Shown here piece after piece: positions 45,657-55,370 of a stretch of DNA of 64,000 bases. Both the position numbers and the translations under genes were made by a program. The stretch covers positions 744,001 through 808,000 of the forward strand of contig NZ_CP043426.1 in NCBI RefSeq assembly GCF_008245025.1, in the 5' to 3' direction. The notes under the pieces were generated by a model. That model was given only the letters and a program-made list of their open reading frames with translations, did not search any database and was not told the origin of the DNA. This DNA comes from Campylobacter lari subsp. concheus. GTDB lineage: Bacteria; Campylobacterota; Campylobacteria; Campylobacterales; Campylobacteraceae. Numbering within the stretch: the first letter of the stretch is position 1; each line of letters begins with the position of its first letter.

Positions 45657-46608
45657 GTTTATCCCTAAAAGCTGTGATAATTTTTGCTTGAAATTTTAGC
45701 CAATCTTTTTGAAGCATGATAGGAAAACCACCATAAACCCTAGCACCTTCTAAATTTTTAGTGACCCCGCCTCTTGCGGCTATGGTAGCAAAATCCCCTA
45801 TTTCTAAATGCCCACTTGTAGCACTTTGTCCACCCATAGTAACATTTTTACCTAAAACACTTGAACCTGAAATTCCACTTTGAGCTACTATAAGACAATT
45901 CTCTCCTATTTCACAATTATGTCCTACTTGAACAAGATTATCAATCTTTGTACCTTGCTTTATGATAGTACTTTCAAAAACTGCTCTATCAATAGTCGTA
46001 CAAGCTCCAACTTCTACAAAATCTTCTAAAATAACATTTCCATTATGATAAATCTTATAATGTTCGCCATTTTTTGTATGCGCATAACCAAAACCATCAC
46101 TACCTATAACACAATTTGCCAGCAAATGACATTTTTTACCTATTTTAGTGTCATTATAAATCACAGCATTTGGATGGATTATAGTATATTCACCTATACT
46201 TACATTATCACCTATATAAGCTCCTGCCATTATCACTACATGATCAGCTATTTGAACATTTTCACCTATATAAACATTTGGCATAATCTTAGCACTTTTG
46301 GCAATATTAGATTGTTTTTTTTCACTAGAGATTAAAGGTTTAGCAAAAAGCTTACTTAAAAGCGCAAAAGATAAATGTGGGTTATCAACGACTAACTTAA
46401 TGCAATCTTTTGAAACTAAATTTTCAAATTCTTTCGAGATCAATATAGCCCCAGCTCCACTACTTGCAATTTTTTTAGAGTTTTTTTCTCCATCACAATA
46501 ACTAAGTTCACTAAAACTTGCATTATTTAATGAATTTAAAGCTGTAATTTCTATATCTTCTCCACAATATTCTATGCCTAAAAATTTAGCAATTTCACTA
46601 ATTTTCAT
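45649..46608 (-). CDS. lpxD: UDP-3-O-acylglucosamine N-acyltransferase
   Basis: Third step of lipid A synthesis, adding an N-linked acyl chain. At 319 aa it has an N-terminal uridine-binding domain (1-100), a left-handed beta-helix of hexapeptide repeats (about 105-285, many I/V-G-x-N steps), and a C-terminal helix. The catalytic His lies in [10 protein letters not shown]. It overlaps ilvN by 4 bp. In Campylobacter, GlcN3N-based lipid A also requires GnnA/GnnB, not seen here. Confidence 0.95.
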   Translation of the reverse strand: MKISEIAKFLGIEYCGEDIEITALNSLNNASFSELSYCDGEKNSKKIASSGAGAILISKEFENLVSKDCIKLVVDNPHLSFALLSKLFAKPLISSEKKQSNIAKSAKIMPNVYIGENVQIADHVVIMAGAYIGDNVSIGEYTIIHPNAVIYNDTKIGKKCHLLANCVIGSDGFGYAHTKNGEHYKIYHNGNVILEDFVEVGACTTIDRAVFESTIIKQGTKIDNLVQVGHNCEIGENCLIVAQSGISGSSVLGKNVTMGGQSATSGHLEIGDFATIAARGGVTKNLEGARVYGGFPIMLQKDWLKFQAKIITAFRDKHE

Positions 46609-47072
46609 TTTACCTCCATTAAAATAGAACCGCTTCTAACTACACTAATAGGATTATACTTTTTCATAGTTTTTAAAAAGTTATCGATATTTTTTGCATC
46701 ATCACTTGCCATTACTATAATAAACTCATCATCACTATAAGTTATACTGCCATTATAAGCTTTTAATATAGCATCTAAGCCTGCAAAATTTTCATTTAAA
46801 GCAATCTTTACCAAGGCTGTTTCTTTTTCTATAAAATCACTAGAATCAATCACCTTATAAGTGGGTATGAGTTTGTGAAGTTGTTTTATGATTTGCTCAA
46901 AAACTTTTTCATCACCTAAAGTAACGATATTTATCCTTGAAAATTCTTTATCATCAAGTGGTGCAACAGTAAGAGATTCTATATTATAACCACGCCCTGA
47001 AAAAAGTCCAACAACGCGTGATAATACCCCATGCTCATTTAATACAATGACAGAAATTACTCTTCTTTTCAT
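46605..47072 (-). CDS. ilvN: Acetolactate synthase small (regulatory) subunit
   Basis: A 155-residue ACT-domain protein giving valine feedback to acetolactate synthase. [32 protein letters not shown] is the ACT start (residues 3-34), with a second ACT-like half after residue 80. It overlaps the catalytic gene by 4 bp. Often called ilvH in C. jejuni. Confidence 0.95.
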   Translation of the reverse strand: MKRRVISVIVLNEHGVLSRVVGLFSGRGYNIESLTVAPLDDKEFSRINIVTLGDEKVFEQIIKQLHKLIPTYKVIDSSDFIEKETALVKIALNENFAGLDAILKAYNGSITYSDDEFIIVMASDDAKNIDNFLKTMKKYNPISVVRSGSILMEVK

Positions 47073-48778
47073 TTTTTATCCTTGTTTTTATAGCTAGGTA
47101 AAATCATATTATAAATAGCTCCCCCTGCAGGCACCATAGGTAATACATCTTCATAACGATCTATAGCCACATTTAAAATACAAGTTTTTTTAGATTTTAA
47201 GGCTGCTTTGAAAGCTTTTTGAAATTCTTCTTTATTACAAACATTATAACCCTCACAATGAAAACCTTTAGCAATAGTAATAAAATCAGGTTGACTTGTT
47301 AAATCTGTATTAGAAAATCTTTCTTTATAAAACATACTTTGCCATTGTCTTACCATGCCCAAAAAAGAATTATTTAAAACGATATTAATCACTTTGATTC
47401 CATAAGCACTTGCAGTCATTAGCTCTTGTATATTCATTAAAAAAGAACCATCGCCTACAAAATTTACCACCACTTCTTCACCCACAGCTAATTTAGCTCC
47501 AAGTGCAGCCGGTAAAGAATAACCCATAGTTCCTTGTCCACCACTTGTTGCAAGTTGTCTTGCATAATTAAAAGGATAAAATTGTGCTACCCACATTTGA
47601 TGCTGCCCCACATCAGTAATTATCCTTGCATCAGGAGCTAATCTAGCACATTCTTCTATAACCCATTGAGGTTTTAAAACTTCATCACTATCTTCATAGA
47701 TTAAAGGATATAATTGCTGATATCTTTGTAAAGTTTTAAACCATTCTTGGTATTTTGTATTATCAAAACTTTCTTTTTTTAATTCTTCTAAAGTATCTAA
47801 AATAACACTTTTAATATCTCCAACTATAGGAAAATGCGCTTCGATGATTTTAGAAATAGAGCTTGGATCTATATCAATATGAACGATTTTCGCACCCTTG
47901 GCAAACTCACTTGTTTTACCAGTAATCCTATCATCAAACCTAGCGCCCACAGCAATGAGCAAATCACACTCACTTAAAGCAATATTTGCACAATAACTCC
48001 CATGCATACCTGCCATTTTTAAATTAAGCTTATCATCACTTCTTAAAGTTCCTAGAGCCATCAAGGTTTCAACTGCAGGAATTTGACAAAAATGAATCAA
48101 TTCTCTTAATTCATCACTAGCATTAGAAGCTATACAACCTCCACCTAGGTAAAATAAAGGTTTTTGAGCATTTTTAATCAAACTTACTAATTTTTTAATT
48201 TGCTTAACATTTCCTTTATAAGTTGGCTTGTAAGTTTTCATAGAAATTTCTTTAGGATAATGCCATTTACCTATAGCAGCAGTAACATCTTTAGGTATAT
48301 CAATATGCACAGGCCCTTTTCTACCTGTTGTAGCAATATAAAAAGCTTCTTTTAAAATTTTAGGTAATTCTTCAATATTTTTTACTAAATAATTATGCTT
48401 TACACAAGGCCTTGAAATACCTATCGCATCGATTTCTTGAAAAGCATCGGTTCCTATTAAAGAATTTGCAACTTGAGCTGAAATTAAAACCAAAGGTATA
48501 GAGTCACTATAAGCAGTAGCCAAACCTGTAACTGTATTGGTAAAACCAGGTCCACTTGTAACTACTGCCACACCAACCTCACCACTCATTCTAGCATAAG
48601 CATCAGCACTATGTAAGGCTGCTTGCTCGTGTCTAACTAGGATATGTTTAAAATGAGTTTGCTTATAAATTTCATCATAAATATTTAAAGCAGCACCACC
48701 AGGATAACCAAAAACTACTTTAACATTTTCTTCTTTTAATGCTTCACAAATCATTTGCGAGCCATTTAGCTCTTTCAT
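47069..48778 (-). CDS. ilvB: Acetolactate synthase large (catalytic) subunit
   Basis: Thiamine-diphosphate enzyme making acetolactate and acetohydroxybutyrate for branched-chain amino acids. At 569 aa, the catalytic Glu is in VRHEQAALHSADAYAR (about 48-63). The TPP motif GDGSFLMNIQELMTA is near 439-453, followed by NNSFLGMVRQWQ. The first gene of an ilvB-ilvN-lpxD-small protein operon. Sometimes named ilvI. Confidence 0.95.
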   Translation of the reverse strand: MKELNGSQMICEALKEENVKVVFGYPGGAALNIYDEIYKQTHFKHILVRHEQAALHSADAYARMSGEVGVAVVTSGPGFTNTVTGLATAYSDSIPLVLISAQVANSLIGTDAFQEIDAIGISRPCVKHNYLVKNIEELPKILKEAFYIATTGRKGPVHIDIPKDVTAAIGKWHYPKEISMKTYKPTYKGNVKQIKKLVSLIKNAQKPLFYLGGGCIASNASDELRELIHFCQIPAVETLMALGTLRSDDKLNLKMAGMHGSYCANIALSECDLLIAVGARFDDRITGKTSEFAKGAKIVHIDIDPSSISKIIEAHFPIVGDIKSVILDTLEELKKESFDNTKYQEWFKTLQRYQQLYPLIYEDSDEVLKPQWVIEECARLAPDARIITDVGQHQMWVAQFYPFNYARQLATSGGQGTMGYSLPAALGAKLAVGEEVVVNFVGDGSFLMNIQELMTASAYGIKVINIVLNNSFLGMVRQWQSMFYKERFSNTDLTSQPDFITIAKGFHCEGYNVCNKEEFQKAFKAALKSKKTCILNVAIDRYEDVLPMVPAGGAIYNMILPSYKNKDKK

Positions 48779-48849
48779 TATTTTACCTTTTTTGCTTAAA
48801 AATGGAAAATATTATAACGATAATTTAATAAATATTATTTTATAAGGAG

Positions 48850-48873
48850 AGTTTCTTGAAAAATCAAGAAACT
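48850..48873 (-). terminator. Terminator of oorDABC
   Basis: Perfect 10-bp arms AGTTTCTTGA and TCAAGAAACT with a 4-base loop. The arms overlap the last codons and stop of oorC on the minus strand, and are followed by CTCCTTATAAAAT. Confidence 0.65.
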
Positions 48874-49421
48874 ACTTGTGCTTTTTTAGCGTATTCTACA
48901 CCTAAATCAAAAGCTTTTGCATTTGCTTCTTTAGTTTTTGCAGGTACCATATCAAGCATAGTTTGTTTTAATGCATCAATATCAATACATTTACTCATAT
49001 AAGCAGCTATAGCTAAAGCAACAACTGATTGAGTAGCTACATTACCTACTTCTTCTTTAGCTATAGTAATAATAGGAATTTCAAAAATTTTCCATCTAGT
49101 ATAATCTTCTTTGCTTGGATGAACTAAATTTGGCTCTACAACTATAACACCGCCTTCACAAACACCATCTTTGAAATTATGATAACCCTTATCAGCAGTT
49201 GAAAGCATAAAACTAACTTCGCCTTCTACTGCATAAGGAAAAAAGATTTCACTTTCATCAATGATAATATCAACCTTAGTTGGTCCGCCTCTAACTTGAG
49301 AAGTATAAGTAGAAGCTTTAAAAGCATTGCGCCCTTCTTTAATGGCAGCTTTAGCTAAAATTTCACCTGCAGTGATAACCCCTTGTCCACCTTCGCCGCA
49401 AAATCTTAATTGATATTTCAT
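48864..49421 (-). CDS. oorC: 2-oxoglutarate:acceptor oxidoreductase gamma subunit
   Basis: A 185-residue gamma-domain subunit of the four-part 2-oxoglutarate oxidoreductase that replaces 2-oxoglutarate dehydrogenase in Campylobacter and passes electrons to ferredoxin or flavodoxin. CGEGGQGVITAGEILAKAA at 8-26 is the family fingerprint. It overlaps oorB by 4 bp. Confidence 0.95.
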   Translation of the reverse strand: MKYQLRFCGEGGQGVITAGEILAKAAIKEGRNAFKASTYTSQVRGGPTKVDIIIDESEIFFPYAVEGEVSFMLSTADKGYHNFKDGVCEGGVIVVEPNLVHPSKEDYTRWKIFEIPIITIAKEEVGNVATQSVVALAIAAYMSKCIDIDALKQTMLDMVPAKTKEANAKAFDLGVEYAKKAQVVS

Positions 49422-50263
49422 TTTAATGCTCCTAAATCAACCATTCTTTTTTCTTTCAAGGCTCTTCTAACTTCTTCATAAGCTTCGCAATATTCTGCCT
49501 TGCTTTCATCTTGATGCAAAATTCCTGTAGGGAATTTATCTGCTCTTTGCTCATAGTCTAATTGTTCAAATTTAGACTTATCTACACAACGATTTTTAAT
49601 CCAATCAAGCATGCTTACAGCTTCACCCATTTTATTTTTTCTACCAAGATTAATATGGCAGTTTGAAAATACATCTACAAAACTATAACCTTTGTGCGAT
49701 AAAGCTTTAAAAATGATATTTTCAAGTTTATTTGCCTCAATAACATTTGTTCTTGCTACAAAAGAAGCCCCAGCAGCTTTAGTAAGCTCACAAGCGTCAA
49801 AATTTGGGTCTATATTACCTGCTTGAGCTGTAACAGTGTAAAAACCTTGCGGAGTAGTTGGTGAAGTTTGTGAGTTTGTAAGACCATAAATAAAATTATT
49901 GATTAAAATATGAGTTAAATCTATATTTCTTCTACATCCATGGATAGTGTGATTTCCACCAATTGCTAAAGTATCACCATCCCCACTTACTACGATTACG
50001 TGTTTTTTAGGATTTGCTAGCTTAATCCCTGTTGCATAAGCAATAGCTCTACCATGGGTAGTATGCACTGTATTACAATTTACATAAGAACTCATTCTAC
50101 CACTACAACCTATACCAGAAACTAAACAAACATCATCCATATTCCAGTCAAGTTTTTGAATAGCCCTAATAATAGCTTTTAAAACAACGCCATCACCACA
50201 ACCCCAGCACCATTGTGTTGGAAGTTTATCTACTCTTAAATATTCATCGTAATTAAAAGCCAT
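49418..50263 (-). CDS. oorB: 2-oxoglutarate:acceptor oxidoreductase beta subunit (TPP-binding)
   Basis: A 281-residue TPP-binding subunit. The TPP motif GDGDTLAIGGNHTIH near 95-109 is intact, and CWGCGDG (19-25) with Cys52 provides cluster or substrate-site cysteines. It is co-translated with oorC (4-bp overlap) and one base after oorA. Confidence 0.95.
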   Translation of the reverse strand: MAFNYDEYLRVDKLPTQWCWGCGDGVVLKAIIRAIQKLDWNMDDVCLVSGIGCSGRMSSYVNCNTVHTTHGRAIAYATGIKLANPKKHVIVVSGDGDTLAIGGNHTIHGCRRNIDLTHILINNFIYGLTNSQTSPTTPQGFYTVTAQAGNIDPNFDACELTKAAGASFVARTNVIEANKLENIIFKALSHKGYSFVDVFSNCHINLGRKNKMGEAVSMLDWIKNRCVDKSKFEQLDYEQRADKFPTGILHQDESKAEYCEAYEEVRRALKEKRMVDLGALK

Positions 50264-50264
50264 T

Positions 50265-51389
50265 TTACATATTCTCCTTTACTTTAGCAATAATTTCACT
50301 TGGGGTTATAGGGCGACCATTTGCACGGTGCAAGCTAATAAAATCATCTCTTTTGCTTACTCTTTGAATTTCTTCTAAATATTGCCCCATATTAAGCTCA
50401 CTTACCATAACTTTTTCAAATTTAGATACCACTTGAGCTATTTTTTTCTCAGCTACTGGATAAAGTGTGATTGGTCTAAAAAGCCCTACTTTTAAACCCT
50501 CTTCTCTAAGTCTTAAAATAGCTTCTTTAGTAGATCTTGCAACACTACCATAAGCAATGATTAAAAACTGCGCATCATCACACATAAACTCTTCATAAGT
50601 ACAAATTTCATCTGTATTATTTTTAATCTTACCAAACAATCTTTTCATATTTTTATCTACTATCATTCCATCTTCAGTTGGAAAACCTATATCTCCATGA
50701 TGAAGTCCTGTGATATGATAACGATAACCTTCAAAGAAAGGATTTAGCGTAGCAGCTTCATTTTCCCCTGCTGCATAAGGTTTGTAATCTTTTTTATCGC
50801 CCGTAAATTTTTTACGGTTAATAATTTCTAATTCTTCTAAATCAGGTAATTTTGCCTTACCATTCATATGTCCTATGGTTTCATCTAAAAGCAAAAATAC
50901 CGGAGTCATGTATTTTTCAGCTAGATTAAAAGCTCTAATGGTTTCAGTATAAGCTTCTTCTAACGAAGCAGGAGCTAAAGCTATACTTGCATAATCTCCA
51001 TGTGTTGGAGCTTTTGCTTGAAACAAATCTCCTTGTGCAACTCTTGTTGGAAGGCCAGTGGATGGACCACCCCTCATAACATTTACAATTACTAGTGGAA
51101 TTTCAGCTATAAAACCCAAACCAATTTGCTCAGCTTTTAAAGAAATTCCAGGTCCACTACTTGCTGTCATAGACTTAACACCACTCATAGAAGCACCCAA
51201 AGCCACACTAATACCTGAAATTTCATCTTCCATTTGTATAAAAGTACCATCATTTTTTGGTAGCATATGGCTTAATTCATGTGCTATTTCAGAACTTGGG
51301 GTAATTGGATAACCACCAAAAAATTTACAGCCACAATCAATCGCAGCTTTTGCTACTAAAACATTACCTGTTGATATCACTTCTCTCAT
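50265..51389 (-). CDS. oorA: 2-oxoglutarate:acceptor oxidoreductase alpha subunit
   Basis: A 374-residue alpha subunit that binds the CoA ester/pyrimidine side. FFGGYPITPSSEIA (about 23-36) and MEDEISGISVALGASMSG are conserved in 2-oxoacid oxidoreductase alpha chains. The C-terminal transketolase-like domain carries YGSVARSTKEA and GLFRPITLYP. It lies 8 bp after oorD. Confidence 0.95.
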   Translation of the reverse strand: MREVISTGNVLVAKAAIDCGCKFFGGYPITPSSEIAHELSHMLPKNDGTFIQMEDEISGISVALGASMSGVKSMTASSGPGISLKAEQIGLGFIAEIPLVIVNVMRGGPSTGLPTRVAQGDLFQAKAPTHGDYASIALAPASLEEAYTETIRAFNLAEKYMTPVFLLLDETIGHMNGKAKLPDLEELEIINRKKFTGDKKDYKPYAAGENEAATLNPFFEGYRYHITGLHHGDIGFPTEDGMIVDKNMKRLFGKIKNNTDEICTYEEFMCDDAQFLIIAYGSVARSTKEAILRLREEGLKVGLFRPITLYPVAEKKIAQVVSKFEKVMVSELNMGQYLEEIQRVSKRDDFISLHRANGRPITPSEIIAKVKENM

Positions 51390-51397
51390 TGTTTTTC

Positions 51398-51706
51398 CTA
51401 TGCGTTTAATTTTTTATATTTATTTTCTTTAACAGCTTGCGCTCTTTCTTTAGCTTCTGGTGTAAGCTTTGCAAATTTAAACTCATCTCTTTTGGCAACA
51501 AAAATTGCAAAATCAGGACAGTGACTTTCACATTCACTACAGCCTATACAAGAATCAGGATGAACCACTTCTATCATCTGTCCTAAAACTGCGCTGATTT
51601 CATCTCTCATTGCTAAAACTCCAGCTGGACAATAGCTAACACAGATATTACAAGCTTTACATCTTGCTTCATCAACCCAAACCGGTGTATTTTCTGGGGC
51701 TACCAT
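51398..51706 (-). CDS. oorD: 2-oxoglutarate:acceptor oxidoreductase delta subunit (2x4Fe-4S ferredoxin-like)
   Basis: A 102-residue electron-transfer subunit with two 4Fe-4S motifs, CKACNICVSYCPAG (19-32) and CIGCSECESHCPDF (53-66). AAGGAA precedes the ATG. First gene of the oorDABC operon, with a TATAAT promoter box about 73 bp upstream. Confidence 0.93.
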   Translation of the reverse strand: MVAPENTPVWVDEARCKACNICVSYCPAGVLAMRDEISAVLGQMIEVVHPDSCIGCSECESHCPDFAIFVAKRDEFKFAKLTPEAKERAQAVKENKYKKLNA

Positions 51707-51778
51707 TAAAATTCCTTTCTAATTTTTTGTTATTTTTAATGATTTTTTATCAAAAGTTATTTTTAAAACAAACTTTTT

Positions 51779-51784
51779 ATTATA
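51779..51784 (-). promoter_or_regulatory. -10 box for oorDABC
   Basis: TATAAT on the minus strand within GCTATAATAAAAAG, 73-78 bp upstream of the oorD start. In C. jejuni, as I recall, this position is occupied by sucCD. Confidence 0.55.
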
Positions 51785-51859
51785 GCGAATTTATAATATG
51801 AGTAAATATTATTTAAAATATAAAGTAAAACAAATAGGTATTTATAACGCAAAGTAACA

Positions 51860-51880
51860 TTAGGAGTAAAAAACTCCTAA
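51860..51880. other. Stem-loop downstream of mdh
   Basis: Perfect 8-bp arms TTAGGAGT and ACTCCTAA with a 5-base A loop, just beyond the mdh stop. It probably reduces read-through from mdh into oorD, but there is no U-run after the stem on that strand. Confidence 0.5.
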
Positions 51881-51884
51881 AAAA

Positions 51885-52781
51885 TTATTTATAATTATAC
51901 TCAATGAGAGAATTTTCTAATGCAATTTGTTCTTGATTATCTAATTTCAACTCCAAAATTTCAAGTACTCCATCAAAACTTATCCTTGCCATAACACCAA
52001 AAGCTTTTTCTTTTATGCCATATTCTCCATCTAAAATCACACATATTGGTAAAAATTCTCCACTTTTTAAAGCCTCTATCATCCTCACGCAAGCACTCGC
52101 AGGGGCTAAATATGCTGAAGTTTTTAAATATTTTATAATTTTAGCACCACCTGTTTTAACTTCTTGTTCTATTTGAGCAAGATCATATTCACTTAAAACC
52201 TCATTTAATGCTTTGTTTTGAACTTTACTTTGAGATTTTACTAAAATCATACTATCATTGTGAAAACCTATAAGTTTAGTATCTATACAAGAAGTTTTTA
52301 TATTTAATTTTTTACCAACTTCATATTTAAATCTAGCATTATCCAAAACACCTGCCATAGCAATAATTTTCTTTGATGAGAATAATTTACTGTCATAAAG
52401 AGCATCAAGTAAAAAATCTACAGGGTTGCTTATTATGATAAATAAAGGATCGTTGTTAAATTTTTTAATATTATTAGCACACTCAAGCATGATTTTAGCA
52501 TTAATAGTAAAAAGCTCATCCCTACTTTGACCTTCTTTTCTAGCTATTCCCGCACTAAAAATAACCACTTGAGAATCTTTTGAGTGTGCATAATCATCTG
52601 TGCAAGTTATTTTAATATCAAAATTAAAAGCAGCTATACTCTGACTTAATTCTAATTCTCTAGCAAAAAGCAAATCTTTGTTAATATCAATTAAAACAAG
52701 CTCATCAACCAACTCTCTTAAAATCAAAGCATAAGCAGTGCTTACACCGACATTTCCTGCACCTATGATAGTGATTTTCAT
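51885..52781 (-). CDS. mdh: Malate dehydrogenase (NAD-dependent, LDH/MDH fold)
   Basis: A 298-residue oxidoreductase of the TCA cycle. GAGNVGVSTA (7-16) is the NAD loop and the acidic LVLIDINKD end of strand 2 favours NAD. In the substrate loop, ARKEGQSRDE has Arg where lactate dehydrogenases have Gln, which supports malate/oxaloacetate. The catalytic His lies in KLIGFHNDS. The ATG at 52781 has GGAG spaced correctly; a start 6 codons earlier is less likely. Confidence 0.9.
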   Translation of the reverse strand: MKITIIGAGNVGVSTAYALILRELVDELVLIDINKDLLFARELELSQSIAAFNFDIKITCTDDYAHSKDSQVVIFSAGIARKEGQSRDELFTINAKIMLECANNIKKFNNDPLFIIISNPVDFLLDALYDSKLFSSKKIIAMAGVLDNARFKYEVGKKLNIKTSCIDTKLIGFHNDSMILVKSQSKVQNKALNEVLSEYDLAQIEQEVKTGGAKIIKYLKTSAYLAPASACVRMIEALKSGEFLPICVILDGEYGIKEKAFGVMARISFDGVLEILELKLDNQEQIALENSLIEYNYK

Positions 52782-52799
52782 TTTTTCTCCTTTTTGCAT

Positions 52800-55370
52800 T
52801 TATTTCACTAAATTAGCTGGTAATTCAAAAATATTTTTAATCAAATGATAAGGAAGTTGCAAGCTTTGTGCGATAAGCTGGGTCTTAAATTCAGGATCAT
52901 CCACTGTTCCGCTTAATTTAATTTGTGTACTAATTTGTCTATCCTTGCCTAATATAATTTGATTGATAATTGGAACTTTGGAAATAACCGAACTAGCTGA
53001 TTTTAGCGTTCTAAGTTCTAATACACCATCCACTTGATTGCTTCTTAAATTGATTTTAACTTGACCTAGCACATCTGCACTATCGCCATTAAAATTAAGT
53101 GCGTCTATTTCAAAAAGATCTTTTTTACGGTTAAAACTTATACCAGCATTTTCAACACTAAATCCTTTTTCATTAAAGGTGGGTGCTTTAAATAAAATTA
53201 AACTAGGTATGGTATCAATAAAACTTAAAAGCTGTTGATGAAATTTTAAATCTTTTAAATAAGTATCTTTAAATAAAAATTTACCTTTGAAAAAATCGGT
53301 GCTATTGCCATCTACATAAAGATTAAACTCACCTTTTTCAAAAACATTTTGATGTATAAAAGTATTTAGAAAATCATCATCCATTTTTAAAGCTCTAATT
53401 TGCATTTGATTTTCTTTAAGCAAAAAGTCAAATTTAGATTCATTTCTATTTGCCCAAGCTTTTATATAATCTTTTTGAATTTTAACGTCAAATTGATCAA
53501 AATCCAAGGTTTTATTAAAATCTTTTAAAATCAAATCTATATTTTTTCCACTAATATTATAAGTTGAATTTTCAAGAGTATCTAAAGTATTTTCCGTATC
53601 TTGCTGAGAAATTAATAAATTAATATTATTTAAAGTAATATTTACATCATCATTGTCTTTTTGAGCAAAAATACTACCACTTGCACTAGTTAAATTAAAA
53701 TCATTACCTTTTATTTTTATACTAAAACTATCATATTCATAAGGATTATTATCTTTATAGAGCAAAAATGACTCAAAAGTAGTATTATTAATATCTACAT
53801 TAAAATCTTGAAAATTTAAAGTATTTAAAGATAATTCCCCATCATGCACTTTATTTTTTTGCATTAATTTAGAATAATCTTTATATTTTGCAAGTTTTTC
53901 AACATAAACAGACATACCTTGATCAAAATTTAAAGTTGTGGTAAATTCTTTATTATATAAACTAATATTTTTGTCAAAATCAAGGCTTAAATCAAGAAAT
54001 TTATTTTCCATTTTTAAGCTCTTTTGTGGTAGTTCTAAGTTTGTTATAAAGGTTTTAAAATCACCTTTTTTTTGCTTCAAATCAACACTTGCATTAAGAT
54101 CACCATTAAACATACTACTTTGCACGCTTGCATTTTGTATATTTAGTTTATCTTTTTTTAAAGTAACATTTGCCTGAGCTATCTTAAAATCACTTATATT
54201 TATATTTGAATTAATAATATTAAAACTACCATTATAAGTAATTTTTTCAGGATGATCAAAAGGAATTTTCAGTGTTAAATCAGTCTTTGTGACACCATTG
54301 TTTTGCAAAAATGGTAATTTTATATCATATAAAAGCAAAATTTTATTAACCCTATAATCAGCTCTAACATTATCACTTTTAATATGTATATAAATTCCTG
54401 CTTTTTCATTTAGCATATTATCTATATAAATTTGGCTTTGAGCTAAATCATAATTATTAAAACGCAAATCATCATAAATAAAATCGAGTCTTTGTTTAGC
54501 AAATTCAAGCCTTACAAAAGGACTTACGATAGGATCTATGCCTTTATCTAAAACTACTTTTAAATTATTTACATAACCTTTGGCATTGATATCATTTAAA
54601 TAATATCTATGTTTTCCAAAATCTGCAAAACCGGTTAATTTTTCTATAAAATAAAAATCAGCCTTTACCTTACCACCCACCCAAAGAGCAAGATTAGAAG
54701 GCAAATGCACTCCATTTTCTACTAAAACATCAAAAATTTGCGAAATATTATTTGAACTGATATTTTCTAATTCATAAGCAATCTCTTCTCTTTTGAGTGA
54801 AAATTTAACATCACTTTTTAAAAAATCACTATCGATTTTACCTTTAAAAATATAAAATTTTGTCTTAGGATTAATAAGCAAGGAACCAATTACACTAAGA
54901 TTATGATCTTTTAAAAGAAAATTATCAATATTAGCTTGTATATTTTTATCACTAATTTTTAAATTCACTTTTACTAAAAGATTTTTACTGTTTACAAAAA
55001 ATAAATTATTTTTATAAATTAACTCCACGGGATAGTTATTGACAAACATTTCATCAATATTGATTTCTTGAAAAAACCAATAAATATATTTTACATCTTT
55101 GATAAGCTGCACAGCTTTACTTGCGCTAGTTTCATTTTGAGTACTTTGACTTTGAGAATTTACTACGACTTTTTTAGCATTTAAAATGAGTTTTTTATCT
55201 AATTTAATATATAATTTCTCTAAATTAATAGAAGAAAATTCTAATTTTTCTATGTAAATTCCATTTTTGAGGTAAACAAACAAAGCAATGAAAAGTATCA
55301 TAGGTAATGCTAAAAATTTAAGAATTTTTTTAATATGTTGTGATTTGATTTTAATTTTTCTTTTATCCAT
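52800..55370 (-). CDS. AsmA/YhdP-like large envelope protein
   Basis: An 856-residue protein with a single N-terminal membrane anchor (about 16-34) and a long beta-rich periplasmic body. Its end (FKGKFLFKDTYLKDLKFHQQLLSFIDTIP and the LGQVKINLRSNQVDGVLEL region) resembles the AsmA-like C-terminal domain of YhdP/TamB-type bridge proteins. Such proteins are thought to carry phospholipids between inner and outer membranes. The 5' end overlaps the divergent mltG by 83 bp; an alternative Met24 start would remove most of the overlap but cut the anchor. mdh follows closely on the same strand. Confidence 0.72.
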   Translation of the reverse strand: MDKRKIKIKSQHIKKILKFLALPMILFIALFVYLKNGIYIEKLEFSSINLEKLYIKLDKKLILNAKKVVVNSQSQSTQNETSASKAVQLIKDVKYIYWFFQEINIDEMFVNNYPVELIYKNNLFFVNSKNLLVKVNLKISDKNIQANIDNFLLKDHNLSVIGSLLINPKTKFYIFKGKIDSDFLKSDVKFSLKREEIAYELENISSNNISQIFDVLVENGVHLPSNLALWVGGKVKADFYFIEKLTGFADFGKHRYYLNDINAKGYVNNLKVVLDKGIDPIVSPFVRLEFAKQRLDFIYDDLRFNNYDLAQSQIYIDNMLNEKAGIYIHIKSDNVRADYRVNKILLLYDIKLPFLQNNGVTKTDLTLKIPFDHPEKITYNGSFNIINSNINISDFKIAQANVTLKKDKLNIQNASVQSSMFNGDLNASVDLKQKKGDFKTFITNLELPQKSLKMENKFLDLSLDFDKNISLYNKEFTTTLNFDQGMSVYVEKLAKYKDYSKLMQKNKVHDGELSLNTLNFQDFNVDINNTTFESFLLYKDNNPYEYDSFSIKIKGNDFNLTSASGSIFAQKDNDDVNITLNNINLLISQQDTENTLDTLENSTYNISGKNIDLILKDFNKTLDFDQFDVKIQKDYIKAWANRNESKFDFLLKENQMQIRALKMDDDFLNTFIHQNVFEKGEFNLYVDGNSTDFFKGKFLFKDTYLKDLKFHQQLLSFIDTIPSLILFKAPTFNEKGFSVENAGISFNRKKDLFEIDALNFNGDSADVLGQVKINLRSNQVDGVLELRTLKSASSVISKVPIINQIILGKDRQISTQIKLSGTVDDPEFKTQLIAQSLQLPYHLIKNIFELPANLVK

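Noticed and set aside
46045..46335. Ile/Tyr/Thr-rich plus-strand frame opposite lpxD
   Set aside because: Its repetitive look comes from antisense reading of the LpxD hexapeptide repeats; no start signal.
51885..52781. Lactate dehydrogenase as an alternative identity for mdh
   Set aside because: The substrate loop has Arg (ARKEGQSR) rather than Gln, and the gene lies next to oorDABC; malate dehydrogenase fits better.
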